Shown here piece after piece: positions 1 through 8,803 of a stretch of DNA of 64,000 bases (within the stretch, counting starts at the first letter, position 1; each line of letters begins with the position of its first letter). The position numbers were made by a program, and so were the translations under genes. Source of the stretch: Phaeoceros laevis (lineage: Eukaryota; Anthocerotophyta; Anthocerotopsida; Notothyladales); the NCBI GenBank assembly GCA_049999765.1, contig JBNGIQ010009204.1, forward strand, positions 1 to 64,000. The letters run 5' to 3'. A model generated the notes under the pieces. That model did no database searches, was not told the origin of the DNA, and saw only the letters and a program-made list of their open reading frames with translations.

Positions 1-2
1 TC

Positions 3-110
3 ACCACTGATGCCAACGAAGTGGAGTTGTACGGGGCCGTTGGAACCTTGCCCCGGGAGGATATTGTGAGCATGCAACTACCCAGAGACTCTGTCAGAGC
101 AGATAGCTAG
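3..110 (+). CDS. C-terminal tail of an unidentified gene cut by the left edge
   Basis: An open frame runs from the window edge for 35 codons to a TAG stop at 108-110. It reads as a plausible protein end, with acidic and hydrophobic residues mixed and no low complexity. It is too short to assign. It could be the end of a gene lying to the left or a chance open frame; the next frame on this strand (from 267) is different. Confidence 0.3.
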   Translation, partial: TTDANEVELYGAVGTLPREDIVSMQLPRDSVRADS

Positions 111-266
111 AGCCTTTGGCAGAGAGTTGGCATTCTTTGAAGAAGGAAAAAATTGTTTGGCACAGGAAGCCTCATCATCTACTCTAGTGATGTTGCAAGT
201 TGTGTAAACACACCGTAGACAGAGAGGCTGTTTTTCCTTTCGGCGGGTGGGCACCACACAACTTAG

Positions 267-1109
267 AACACCAAGAAGCGGGATACTTTGAGGTTGTGTG
301 TAGTGGATATGGCAAACAAGGCATGGACGGAGTTGCCTCCACTGTCACCCTTCCCCTGTAGGGCATCGAGATACTGTGTCAGAGTGGTGGCCTCACCGGG
401 AGAGGATGGAGGAGATCGGCGGGGTTTTGAGGTGTGGGTATATTGGAGCGGAGATAGAGGTGACTACTGTACTTTTATCATGCACTCCAGTGCCAAGGGG
501 GTTTGGGGGACCAGCTGCACCTTTAGTAGCGCCAATCAGCCTTGGATGGACGGAGGTTATATGGAAACTGACCCTTGGTACAATGGCATCGGCTTTGGCA
601 TTTGGAAGAGTGGTAGTTACATCTGTGTTCTAAACCCGGTCCAATACCCGCCTTCATTGCTCACTTTCAGTGCCGACGATGGAAGGGTGGTGCGCAGCTC
701 CATTTCTGTGCATGGCGTTTCCTTTCTTCCTCTCCTCGTGGAGCACAGTGGCAAGCTCTTGTGGGTGACCTGGTCTAACAGACGAAAGGGCACAAGCACC
801 CTCGAAATCTGGGCAATGTCATTGATGCAAAGCAGCGGCGTCTACATGGCAGATCAGGACAAGGCTTCAGTCATGGCACTGGTGCAGTTGCTGCCTCCAA
901 ATGTGATGCAAGACTCTGTCAAGGTTGCAGGTCGCCCTCGACTTTCTAAAGATACCATGTTTATTCCTCTTGTTTATAGATTCCAGGGCCCAAATTTAAA
1001 GAAGGGTCCAAGGACTGTGGGGATGGCTGCTTACCACCTTCTGAATAAATCGTGGAAACACTTCCCCTGTGGTTTTTTCCAGAATGAGTATCATGTCATA
1101 GCTGGTTGA
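267..1109 (+). pseudogene. F-box/kelch-like protein, C-terminal part without F-box
   Basis: The frame is open from 267 (after a TAG at 264-266); the first ATG is at 309 and the stop at 1107-1109. The protein has the build of the C-terminal half of plant F-box/kelch-like proteins: alternating aromatic-rich strands, VVDMANKAWTELPP near the start and a closing AAYHLLNKSWKHFP strand that resembles LYDLSENSWKKV near the end of the complete F-box protein at 3921-5468. No F-box is visible upstream in any frame, so this is either a 5'-truncated copy or the last exon of a gene whose first exon I cannot see. F-box proteins act as substrate receptors of SCF ubiquitin ligases; without the F-box this copy could not dock on SKP1. 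Confidence 0.55.
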
Positions 1110-1280
1110 TCCAGGACTTGATCTTCATCTCTGATGATGCTGGGACGTCCAAGCTTAAAGAGCCCTAAGCCAGATCCTACTTAGAGATGATGCAGGTCAG
1201 ACTACGGGGACAATGACGGTCCGGTTCCAGAGCTACGGCTGGAAGGAGTCTTCAAATGTAATAATAGGTCATAAATTAAA

Positions 1281-1303
1281 CATGTTTGGAATTTCCAAAC
1301 ATG
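1281..1303. repeat. Short perfect inverted repeat
   Basis: Ten-base arms (1281-1290 and 1294-1303) pair perfectly around a three-base loop. Arm sequence CATGTTTGGA. It lies in the intergenic region; no run of T follows that would suggest a terminator. Likely chance or a transposon remnant. Confidence 0.6.
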
Positions 1304-1813
1304 TCTAGAGGCCGGACTTTCCACATTACTGCTTGCATAAAACGACTTGAAACATCCTCGCATCAAGCTTGTAGTCAGGTAAGTGTCGCACTGCAATCCG
1401 TCCTGTATATCTTGTGTTGCTGGGAATCACCCACTTGAGACACGTTTATTACTAGCAGCGATTCCAAAATTACTGTGTGGCAATACATTATGCACACTGG
1501 CGAAAGCATAGCTAATTGGGTGAAGGAGAACGTAGACATCGGACTGACTGTAAAAGACTGCCTTCTGCAAACTACGGGAGGCTAGTCGAGGGTGCTTGCT
1601 GAATGTTTTTGACAGATTTCCCGAGAGCGATGGAATGAATTGTGAATGCAAAACATATCTGAACGGGCTTGCGTTACCTCAGCAGGATATCCGATCCAGG
1701 AATGCCATGGAATGGGACTGCTGCAGCATCTACTTAGGCTAAGTTCATGTCCCTCTTGCAAGCATGTGCTGAAGCTAGCGTTGGAGATCTGAACATTGAA
1801 AGCACCTTCAAGC

Positions 1814-2040
1814 AGAGAGTAACGGTCCCTGCAACTCGGCCAACAAGCTGTTACAGTATACCCATGTAGAGTGTATTTTTGATGAATGAACAGTCAGGAA
1901 AGCTTCTTGCAAGCAAGGCTCTCAAGCCAGTTCCACTTTGAGGAAAGCCCTGACTTACTCTAGATCTGCTGGTTTCGAAAGTCAGATGCACTCTTAAGTA
2001 CCTTGTCGTGTGCAAATTTGTGAAGCCAACTTTGCCAGTG
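1814..2040. repeat. Diverged repeat, copy 1 (partner at 3296-3446)
   Basis: Scattered blocks match the stretch at 3296-3446 in the same orientation. The longest shared block is about 30 bases, around 1994-2024, where both copies contain AAGTACCTTGTCGTGTGCAA followed by ATTTGTGAAG. The intervening sequence has diverged with indels, so the duplication is old. No coding content. Confidence 0.6.
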
Positions 2041-2933
2041 ACTGTTCGGAAATGCAAGGTCCAGAAAACTGGTCAGTTCTTATGAACAAGGGAGTTCCAT
2101 GACGGAGTACGAGGAAGTGCAAGTCCGAGGAAGGCAGAGACTTTCGAAATTGAATAAAGAGCTCGGGCGCTTCCTCGATAAGTTAGCTGCTTCACGGAAT
2201 CCATGACATGACCACACTTGTAACTTGTCTTTTTCTTGGTGAGCTTCTATTTCATTTGCCCTGAAGTGGGTTCTCAGCTTAGTGCGTTGTTCTCTAGCTC
2301 ACACATTGCCGAGGCACGAAGGTTTCTGGACTGTATTTCTGGATTGACAGCATGGGCAGAAAAAGGTTCCAGCACACATAAATGTTACCCCACCTTATCA
2401 GATACGGGAGGCTCCGGATCCCCATGGCCCAATGTGACAATACACGCATGCACCTGCTTGGTCTCAGCCAGAGCCTTCTTTCGCCAGAGACTGCACACTT
2501 AGCTTGTAAAATATCGCCATACATTGCCCGGCTGCCATCACAGTAATCACATGAGCGATAGTCACAGTCACACAATTCAGTGGTATCACCAGCACTGCTG
2601 GATAGCATATGACTACAATATTTTACGCCTGCAGAGGAATGGCTTCGTTTTCTGCGTGCATGACGAGCCTCTCTTCTGTCTAACTTTCGGCTATGACAAT
2701 GCAACAGGTTTTTGTAGCAATTACTCGAGATCACACTTGAAGATGGGATCTACACTGCTGGTAAAATTGTGGTCATTTCCGAGCAAGAGCAGGTCTTTCC
2801 TTCACACATGGCAGGACCAGCACACCGTGAAGATATGTGGAGGCAATATTTAATTGTTGAGGACAAATTGTGTGTTCTTGACGCTTGTCAGCTATCACTC
2901 ACACCTTGGGTCTCTTGTGATCAATTGGTGCAG

Positions 2934-3295
2934 AACCCGAAGAGGTAGCTACTCCTCAAGAGGAGCTGCAGAACAAAGTGTTTCTGAGTGAAGGCGTACC
3001 AACCTGGCTGGCTGCTGCTTTATGTGTCACAACCTTGTGCATGTGCGTGCTCGCGGAGATGTTTCCTGTAGTGAAGTGGTACCATGTTTTGGTATCCTAT
3101 TTGGTTGCTCCAGTCCTGGCCTTTTGCAACGCATATGTAACGGGGTTGACAAACTGGAACATGTGTGGGAACTACGCGAAGATGGCAATCTTCATCTTTG
3201 CAGCATGGGGTGGTAGCAATGGTGGAGTGGTAACTGGACTGGTGGCTTGCGCGGTCATGTTTTACGGACCGTTCTCAACCTCAGACCTTATGCAG
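2934..3295 (+). pseudogene. YSL (yellow stripe-like) metal-nicotianamine transporter fragment
   Basis: About 120 codons align with the middle of plant YSL transporters of the oligopeptide transporter superfamily: FLSEGVPTWLAA, then FPVVKWYHVLVSYLVAP, AFCNAYVTGLTNWNM and FIFAAWGGSNGGVVTGL, ending at STSDLMQ. YSL proteins carry iron- or copper-nicotianamine across membranes and are about 650-700 residues with some 14 membrane segments; only two to three segments are present here. A TGA closes the frame upstream of 2925, so the fragment probably begins at an acceptor AG. On the right the homology stops exactly at DLMQ, where the repeat copy (3296-3446) begins. No other YSL exons are visible, so I call it a remnant. 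Confidence 0.75.
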
Positions 3296-3446
3296 GGCAG
3301 AGAATCAGGCAACGGTCCTGCAACACAGCCAACATACTGTGTACCCATGTCTTTGAGATTTCAAAGCCATGACTTAATCTACTGTTTTCAAAACTCACAT
3401 GCACTCTCAAGTACCTTGTCGTGTGCAAATTTGTGAAGCCGAAACG
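3296..3446. repeat. Diverged repeat, copy 2 (partner at 1814-2040)
   Basis: Same-orientation partner of the repeat at 1814-2040. It abuts the point where YSL homology ends, suggesting that insertion or recombination at this repeat truncated the YSL copy. From 3447 to 3920 I see no gene. Confidence 0.55.
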
Positions 3447-3920
3447 GACTCTTGTTGTGTGCATTAAGACAGCTTTCACGAAGCCAGCAACTACAATGTT
3501 GTCCTCATATCTCAACTCCCTGCGCTTGATAACTAAGGGGCAGTGGAGCATGAAATGACCATGCCGGTTGTCAGATTCACTGCAGTCCGGCTGCCTTTGT
3601 CCATGAATAGTTATGAGTTTTCTGAGAATTAGCTCCTTAAAAGACCATATAGTATGGCACCTGCAAATCAAAGCATGTGATTTCAGAGGGAAGAGTTTAG
3701 CATGTGCCCAATAAAATGTGAGTGCAAGTTCACTGACTAACCACAAAAAGCATGTGCTATCACGTCTTTTCACATGGCTAAAATGTTTTTCTGAGGATTT
3801 GCTCCCTCCATCACTAGAAAGGAGTGGAAAGCAAGCAGACACTGGATTTGTTTCGAATGCCTGTGGGACAGTGTACCCACTTGCTTTTAACTGCCTAACA
3901 GATGCATGGTTCCTCGGCTG

Positions 3921-5468
3921 TCACTGCACCTCAGTATATTTAACAAGGTCGGATGCCACGCTCACACAATATTCTGTGTCACCGCTGGTGAAGCTGCAAA
4001 CAGTGTTCGAAGAATCTGATACTTTCTTCCAAGAGTTCTCACTCAAGTCGTAAAGCACGGCAAACCTGCTGCGCAGCCCCCCATGGTCAACAGATGGACT
4101 GAAGTAAATCACCTCATTCACGACATAATTTTCATCTAGTCCAATCCCGTTGAAACACAGCATCAGCTCTGAAGGCATCCTCGAGATCTCTTTCCAACAC
4201 TGACTCGGAGTGCCAACTGCCTGCAGTGGGAAGCCAAAAAGTTGAAAGATGGAAACCATCCCCATGGGTTCACCATCAGCGATGTTCTCCCACTCGCACA
4301 CAGCGGTGACATCTGTAACTACTGCCAGCAGTTTCCCCATACAAGTAACGTAGTTGATGTGACGCACAAAACCTCCGACTATGCCTACTATAGCGGCTTG
4401 GGATCCATACATGTCTGTAGGGATGCGAGTCCATGCCTGCTGTTGCAAATCAAAAGCCCAAAGTCTGTTCCCATCTTTCTGGTGTCTGCTGAAGTATGAG
4501 CTGCAGGTTAAAAATATGAACCTCCCATCAAAACATCCATGGCCAAAGTGTACCATGTCGGGAAGATCCATTCCTTCTTCAATACCAAGATCGCTATCGG
4601 TCAAACAAGTGCGGTTGATGCGCCTCCAACTGTTCGTGGCTGAAGTGTACAGGTCTGTGTAGAAGTAACTGGCACCAAGAGATGTGGGATCCTCACCAGA
4701 CAGGGATGTAATGTAAGTGACCATCAGTGCTTTGTACTCTTCCTTTGTAGCACCAAACAGTGTCATACAACGATCTGATCTGCGTCTCTCAGATTCTGAG
4801 GAGGCTGGTTCTGGTATCACATGATACTTCTTCGTCAGAAGATTATGGACAGTGAAAACTCTAGAACAGCGGGAACTTAGAGAAGTCACACCATTGAGAT
4901 AAATTTCATCGACCTGGACAGCAAAGGGGCCATCCACTTGACCGAAACACCCCCCGTCATTTGTGGGGGACCGCGGCCACCAGATGGGACGCCAAACAGC
5001 GTCAAGAGTGGAGGGATTGTGAGCGACTGCTATTGTTTTTCCTCTCCGCCTGTATAGAATATGCACTAAGCTCTGCCGAGGTTCAATACTATCAAACACT
5101 CTGCGGGAAATCACCCTGTTCCATCGTTTACAGGTCAGCCTGATGTGCAGCAGGGTCTGCAACGACAGCTTGGAGAAGATGTGCTCCGCGAGAACGTCAT
5201 CTGGAAGCTGCTGTTGGAGTGCCCTCAGCTTTCTCTGCTGCCGCCTCTTCCTATCTAGTACAAGCCGCTTTGCCTCCCAGCTCGGCTTCTTCCACAGCCG
5301 CCACAATTTGTTCGGCTGCACCCTCCACCTCCGCGCAATGAGAGTGCGCTCCATTCCCTCCAAGAACGACCGAGAGGTTTCCCACCAAGAACGCCTAAAG
5401 TGGCATTTGAAATACAACGGTAAAGTAACCCTAAATGTCTTTGCTCTTGGATTCAAGCATCCATCCAT
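3921..5468 (-). CDS. F-box protein with kelch-like C-terminal domain
   Basis: A single exon of 515 residues if translation starts at the ATG at 5468; the frame stays open to 5501 but only with a TTG. The N-terminal third is strongly basic and tryptophan-rich. The F-box follows at about residues 88-128: LPDDVLAEHIFSKLSLQTLL, then IRLTCKRWNRVISRRVF. The rest forms repeated strands typical of the kelch-type F-box family (AFDLQQQAWTRIPTDMYG, LYDLSENSWKKVSDSSN). The expected role is a substrate-binding subunit of an SCF E3 ubiquitin ligase, binding SKP1 through the F-box; substrate unknown. An internal ATG at 5354 is an alternative start that would remove the basic leader but keep the F-box. Length and an uninterrupted frame suggest a working gene. 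Confidence 0.85.
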   Translation of the reverse strand: MDGCLNPRAKTFRVTLPLYFKCHFRRSWWETSRSFLEGMERTLIARRWRVQPNKLWRLWKKPSWEAKRLVLDRKRRQQRKLRALQQQLPDDVLAEHIFSKLSLQTLLHIRLTCKRWNRVISRRVFDSIEPRQSLVHILYRRRGKTIAVAHNPSTLDAVWRPIWWPRSPTNDGGCFGQVDGPFAVQVDEIYLNGVTSLSSRCSRVFTVHNLLTKKYHVIPEPASSESERRRSDRCMTLFGATKEEYKALMVTYITSLSGEDPTSLGASYFYTDLYTSATNSWRRINRTCLTDSDLGIEEGMDLPDMVHFGHGCFDGRFIFLTCSSYFSRHQKDGNRLWAFDLQQQAWTRIPTDMYGSQAAIVGIVGGFVRHINYVTCMGKLLAVVTDVTAVCEWENIADGEPMGMVSIFQLFGFPLQAVGTPSQCWKEISRMPSELMLCFNGIGLDENYVVNEVIYFSPSVDHGGLRSRFAVLYDLSENSWKKVSDSSNTVCSFTSGDTEYCVSVASDLVKYTEVQ

Positions 5469-6338
5469 GCCAAGCTGCTGCCAAGCTTGTGTGAGGACCA
5501 ATTGCTTAGATGACTGCCAATTTTTCCTTGTCCGTCAGCGGGAAACTATTTAAAACTAGTGACCTGCAACATTGCCCTTGCCCAATAACCCTCAATCTTG
5601 TACTATCTAGATAGTAGATAGGCAAGAGGGTATAGTGCTCCATTTAAAACAAATACAAGTGCTGTATGGTTTCCGGTCATATGGCTCAAGGTTGTTTCAA
5701 ACACGTCTATATGGACAAGCCATGGACTCCCATGTGCATGCATATGCATCAACAAGTTTCCAAATCCTTCTTCGTTCTTCAACTGTCCATTGCAAATTCG
5801 CACCTAAGACTCTGCTCAAAACTACTTAACAATTGCAATAGTCTATGTAAATTGAGAATTGACATTGCATATGTTGCATCCATAGCTGCACCATATTGCA
5901 TGCATGCAAATTGAGAGACACTATAGTGCAAATCTGTAGGTACCAACACCCCTTGTTGTTGTTTGTAAATATGTGTGAAACTAAGCACCCTTTAAGAGTG
6001 TATATTGAGTCGCACATTTGCATATCTATCCAAAAATAGGCATGTTTTGTGCTCAAGGTCACGTGATAGCTTTAGAGACCTATATTGCTGCTTACTACCG
6101 AATGATGAGGTGTACATATTCCAACATATAGCTTTTCAATTGCAGCTCATTCAAGCTATTTGGATAGGTCTTTCCTGTTTTAGTGTCATTGAGTGCTGCA
6201 TCCATCATGTGGAGGAGCATCCACATGCTAAAAAAAATATCCTACAATCTTGGCATTCATATAACATATTTAGTTCAGTCAAATCTTGGCCTCTGTAAAA
6301 CTCAAGTGCCTCATGTGTTAGCTAAGTATCAAATTTAG
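5469..6338. other. Intergenic AT-rich stretch with no gene seen
   Basis: No frame here has recognisable motifs; the longest are about 70-100 codons and overlap on opposite strands. It includes the upstream region of the F-box gene at 3921-5468, so part may be promoter, but I see no clear site. Confidence 0.55.
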
Positions 6339-6637
6339 AATTGGGAAGTAGCGAGGTTGGGTGTATGGATATTGTGCATAAGCTAGGAAGCTTTTCAACC
6401 ACTGGAAACTAGTGCGGCACCTTGGTGTTTGACGGGCATGGAAGATCGAAAATAAAAATTTGAAGTCGCAGGGACGCGTGGCTCAATAGTATTTGATGCA
6501 CCTGATATTGCAGGTTACTTTTTGTGTGGTGACCTGCTGATAGTGCACTGGTTTTTCTCAAAAGTGGGAAGTGGGTGACAGTGAACTTGTTTTCATCAAT
6601 TATCGGTATGTACACCCAACCTTGCTACTGCCCAATT
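6339..6637. mobile_element. MITE-like element with 27-base terminal inverted repeats
   Basis: The 27 bases at 6339-6365 and 6611-6637 are inverted repeats matching at 25 of 27 positions. The ends begin AATTGGG and contain AGTAGC and AGGTTGGGTGTA. The 299-base interior has no coding frame and is partly AT-rich. I cannot see a convincing target-site duplication at the flanks, so the superfamily is open. Size, terminal repeats and lack of coding sequence fit a non-autonomous DNA transposon. Confidence 0.6.
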
Positions 6638-6760
6638 ATGCTAAAATAGCTACAAGTACAGAAGTTGTCCTCACACCTTGTCTTATTACTCACTGTGCGT
6701 CTCTATACATGTCAGTACTTATGTTATAGGCTCATGTCACTAGCTACTACTATGATATTT

Positions 6761-7288
6761 CTACATCTTCAAAAAGTCGCTCATGTCATTGCCCTCTTTC
6801 CTCTCCCTATTAGATTGATCCAATCGAAAGATGTAATTTTCGAGACGTCTTACTTCGGCGTGCTTCCTTAATACGGCCATGCGTGCCTGGTGCAAAGACT
6901 TCTTCAACGACTTCCTACTCTTCTGTAAAATTGCTACTTTAAAGTCCATAATCTTGAGTTGAGTTTCATGTGCAGCTCGAATTTTCTCCTCCATCTCCTT
7001 CCACACAACTTCGTATGCAGCTTTGATCGCCTTCTCATCTAGGACCCTGTCAATGTTTGGTTCACATGTACTGTTTTCTTCCCTACCATCACTCATAGGT
7101 ACAGCAGACGGGTCGATTGCAAACAGTGGTAATGCCATAACCCTCGTGAACAAGTCATTCCTCTCGTTTTCATTGTTTACCTCTCCAAGTGCAGTAGGCG
7201 ATCCAAACTTCAGCCGCCAAGATCCAATCTCATCTCTCAAGAAAAAATTGAACAAGTGATCCATGGATGGCTTGAGCTCCCTCCGCAT
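6761..7288 (-). CDS. Hypothetical protein with C-terminal coiled coil
   Basis: A 175-residue frame with an ATG at 7288 (open to a GTG at 7297). The first half is mixed, with LFNFFLRDEIGSWRLKFGSP; the second half, from about residue 80, is a long charged helix (VWKEMEEKIRAAHETQLKI, then KSRKSLKKSLHQARMAVL) with heptad-like spacing, so a coiled coil is likely. I do not recognise the family. It lies in AT-rich DNA beside a MITE, so it may be the rest of a transposon-encoded or truncated gene. Confidence 0.4.
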   Translation of the reverse strand: MRRELKPSMDHLFNFFLRDEIGSWRLKFGSPTALGEVNNENERNDLFTRVMALPLFAIDPSAVPMSDGREENSTCEPNIDRVLDEKAIKAAYEVVWKEMEEKIRAAHETQLKIMDFKVAILQKSRKSLKKSLHQARMAVLRKHAEVRRLENYIFRLDQSNRERKEGNDMSDFLKM

Positions 7289-7589
7289 ACTAATCACTAA
7301 TCACATCCAAGTCAGATATGTATCAACAACATACTTAACTTACCACAAAGACACTGTTGCTTATATTAAGTGATCCTTCTTTCCTCTCTCTCTTATCTCT
7401 AGTATACTTTCCTTTCCTACTTGCACACCACAAACAAAACGAAGAGCACAGAAGCAGGTGGAGCTCGAAGTACCTTGTTTGAGATGAAACTGCTGGTTTG
7501 AACGGTTGCCGGCCCGGCGATCCTTCACTAAGTCACTAGCTTCGAATTCCTCTATACTGTAGACCGCTGCCTACATATGCCTGTATATA

Positions 7590-8270
7590 CACGGAACCTG
7601 CTCTAAACTCGCAAACTGGTGTCGTAAATTTAGCCCTACCTTGCTTCTTTCCAAATCCAAGCACTCCCTATTCAGACCGCTGTGGTGCCTCATGATTGGC
7701 AACTTGCGTTGACCAGAGGCGACGGACTTCGCAGTCTCCCTTGCGAGCGCAATCGAGCACCGAGATCGGATTCATGGTTCCGTCCACCTTGGGACGTCAG
7801 CGGAGCGCACCTCCGCACCTTCCTTTGAAACCCAAAATTTGCAACCAACTGCTGAGAAGAAAACAAAGCCAGGCTCTACTTACGGACACTGCACTGGCAG
7901 CAATTTCTCATTCATGAATCAGCTCCATTCCGTCCGCATATCCACGGTTTCACACATTTGGTTGGCACAAGAGCGAGCGCTCCTCAATTTTATTATAAAT
8001 AGACAATGCAGCGCTAGCTGGGTCACAAATGGACCAATTGCAGTGTCGACACGAAACATCAGCGCACAGGTTTCACGAACGAATTTCCTGCAGCCACAAG
8101 CTTAAGAAGAGGAATATCGATTCTAAGTCTAGCTCGCCCTTGGCCAAAAAATTCATGTGGCAAGCTATCTAGAGCTGCAGCTAGCTGCACTCGTAGTCGG
8201 CTTGGAGGACAATGAAGGCCGCTTGCTTGTCCTGGCTGTAAAAGAAGGAAGCCACCGTAACGGTAGGATA
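7590..8270. repeat. Segmental duplication copy A (partner 15390-16190)
   Basis: About 680 bases match 15390-16190 in the same orientation with high identity, from GAACCTGCTCTAA at about 7594 through to the 3' coding end of a TPD1-like gene. Copy A lacks the 128-base insertion present in copy B (it has the empty site CTCTAAACTCGC at 7601) and has extra bases near 7730. The distance between copies is about 7.9 kb. Confidence 0.85.
8181..8262 (-). pseudogene. 3' end of a TPD1-like gene, truncated copy
   Basis: The reverse strand encodes the last 25 or so residues of the TPD1-like protein at 16103-16729, including SFFYSQDKQAAFIVLQADYE and the final Cys-Ser-stop. Homology is lost upstream of this (to the right of about 8262), so the signal peptide exon and most of the domain are absent. 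It was carried along in the segmental duplication. Confidence 0.8.
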
Positions 8271-8587
8271 TCAATGCAGAGGAAGGTTTTGAGCATGCCT
8301 GTTTCTGGCTGCCCACATGTACTCTGAAGGCGCGGATGTAAGTCCTGAGCAGGATTGAGAGATTCCTTGGATGCTGACCTTAATCTGCTCGTAATACTGA
8401 AAAAAAAAGCTTGCACATTGATCGATTGATCAACAAGCGATGCCTGCCAGCCATTTCACATTTCTTGGAATCTTTGACGTCCGGTCAAGCATGCATGCAT
8501 CCACGGGTCTCAAAGTCTAAGACTCTAAGAGCCCAAGCTGTCAATTCATGTAGCAGTAGTAGGAAGGTCATGCTGACCGACTTGGGA

Positions 8588-8695
8588 ATGGAGCACGCCG
8601 ACGCACTGGTGGCGTACTAGGTGGCTCGGTTCTTGAGAATCGAGCACGCCGACGCACTGGTGGTGTACTAGGTGGCGTATTAGGTGGCTCGGTGG
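8588..8695. repeat. Two-copy tandem repeat, period about 52 bases
   Basis: The motif GAGCACGCCGACGCACTGG followed by TGGCGTACTAGGTGG occurs at about 8590 and again at about 8642, with one base changed. The second copy has a short extra internal repeat of the GTACTAGGTGG part. No function is apparent. Confidence 0.7.
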
Positions 8696-8803
8696 TCTTT
8701 ACCTTACAGGGAGGCACGCCCCTTCTCCAACACCCCCCTTCCCCAACACCAGGCTGACGCCGAAGCATTGGGTGGGTGGGTGGATGCATCATGAATTCCC
8801 GCG

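Larger units (their letters stand above)
1110..2933. other. Intergenic stretch with no recognisable gene
   Basis: Only short, mutually overlapping frames on both strands are seen here, none with recognisable motifs. The stretch holds a short hairpin (1281-1303) and one copy of a diverged repeat (1814-2040). The longest frame (2294-2734, minus) has no supporting features and is overlapped by open frames on the other strand. Confidence 0.6.

Noticed and set aside
2294-2734. 146-codon minus-strand frame
   Set aside because: Cys/Arg/Ser-rich without motifs and overlapped by open frames on the other strand; most likely chance.
5420-5435. CCCTAAA telomere-type motif
   Set aside because: A single unit inside the F-box gene; no array.
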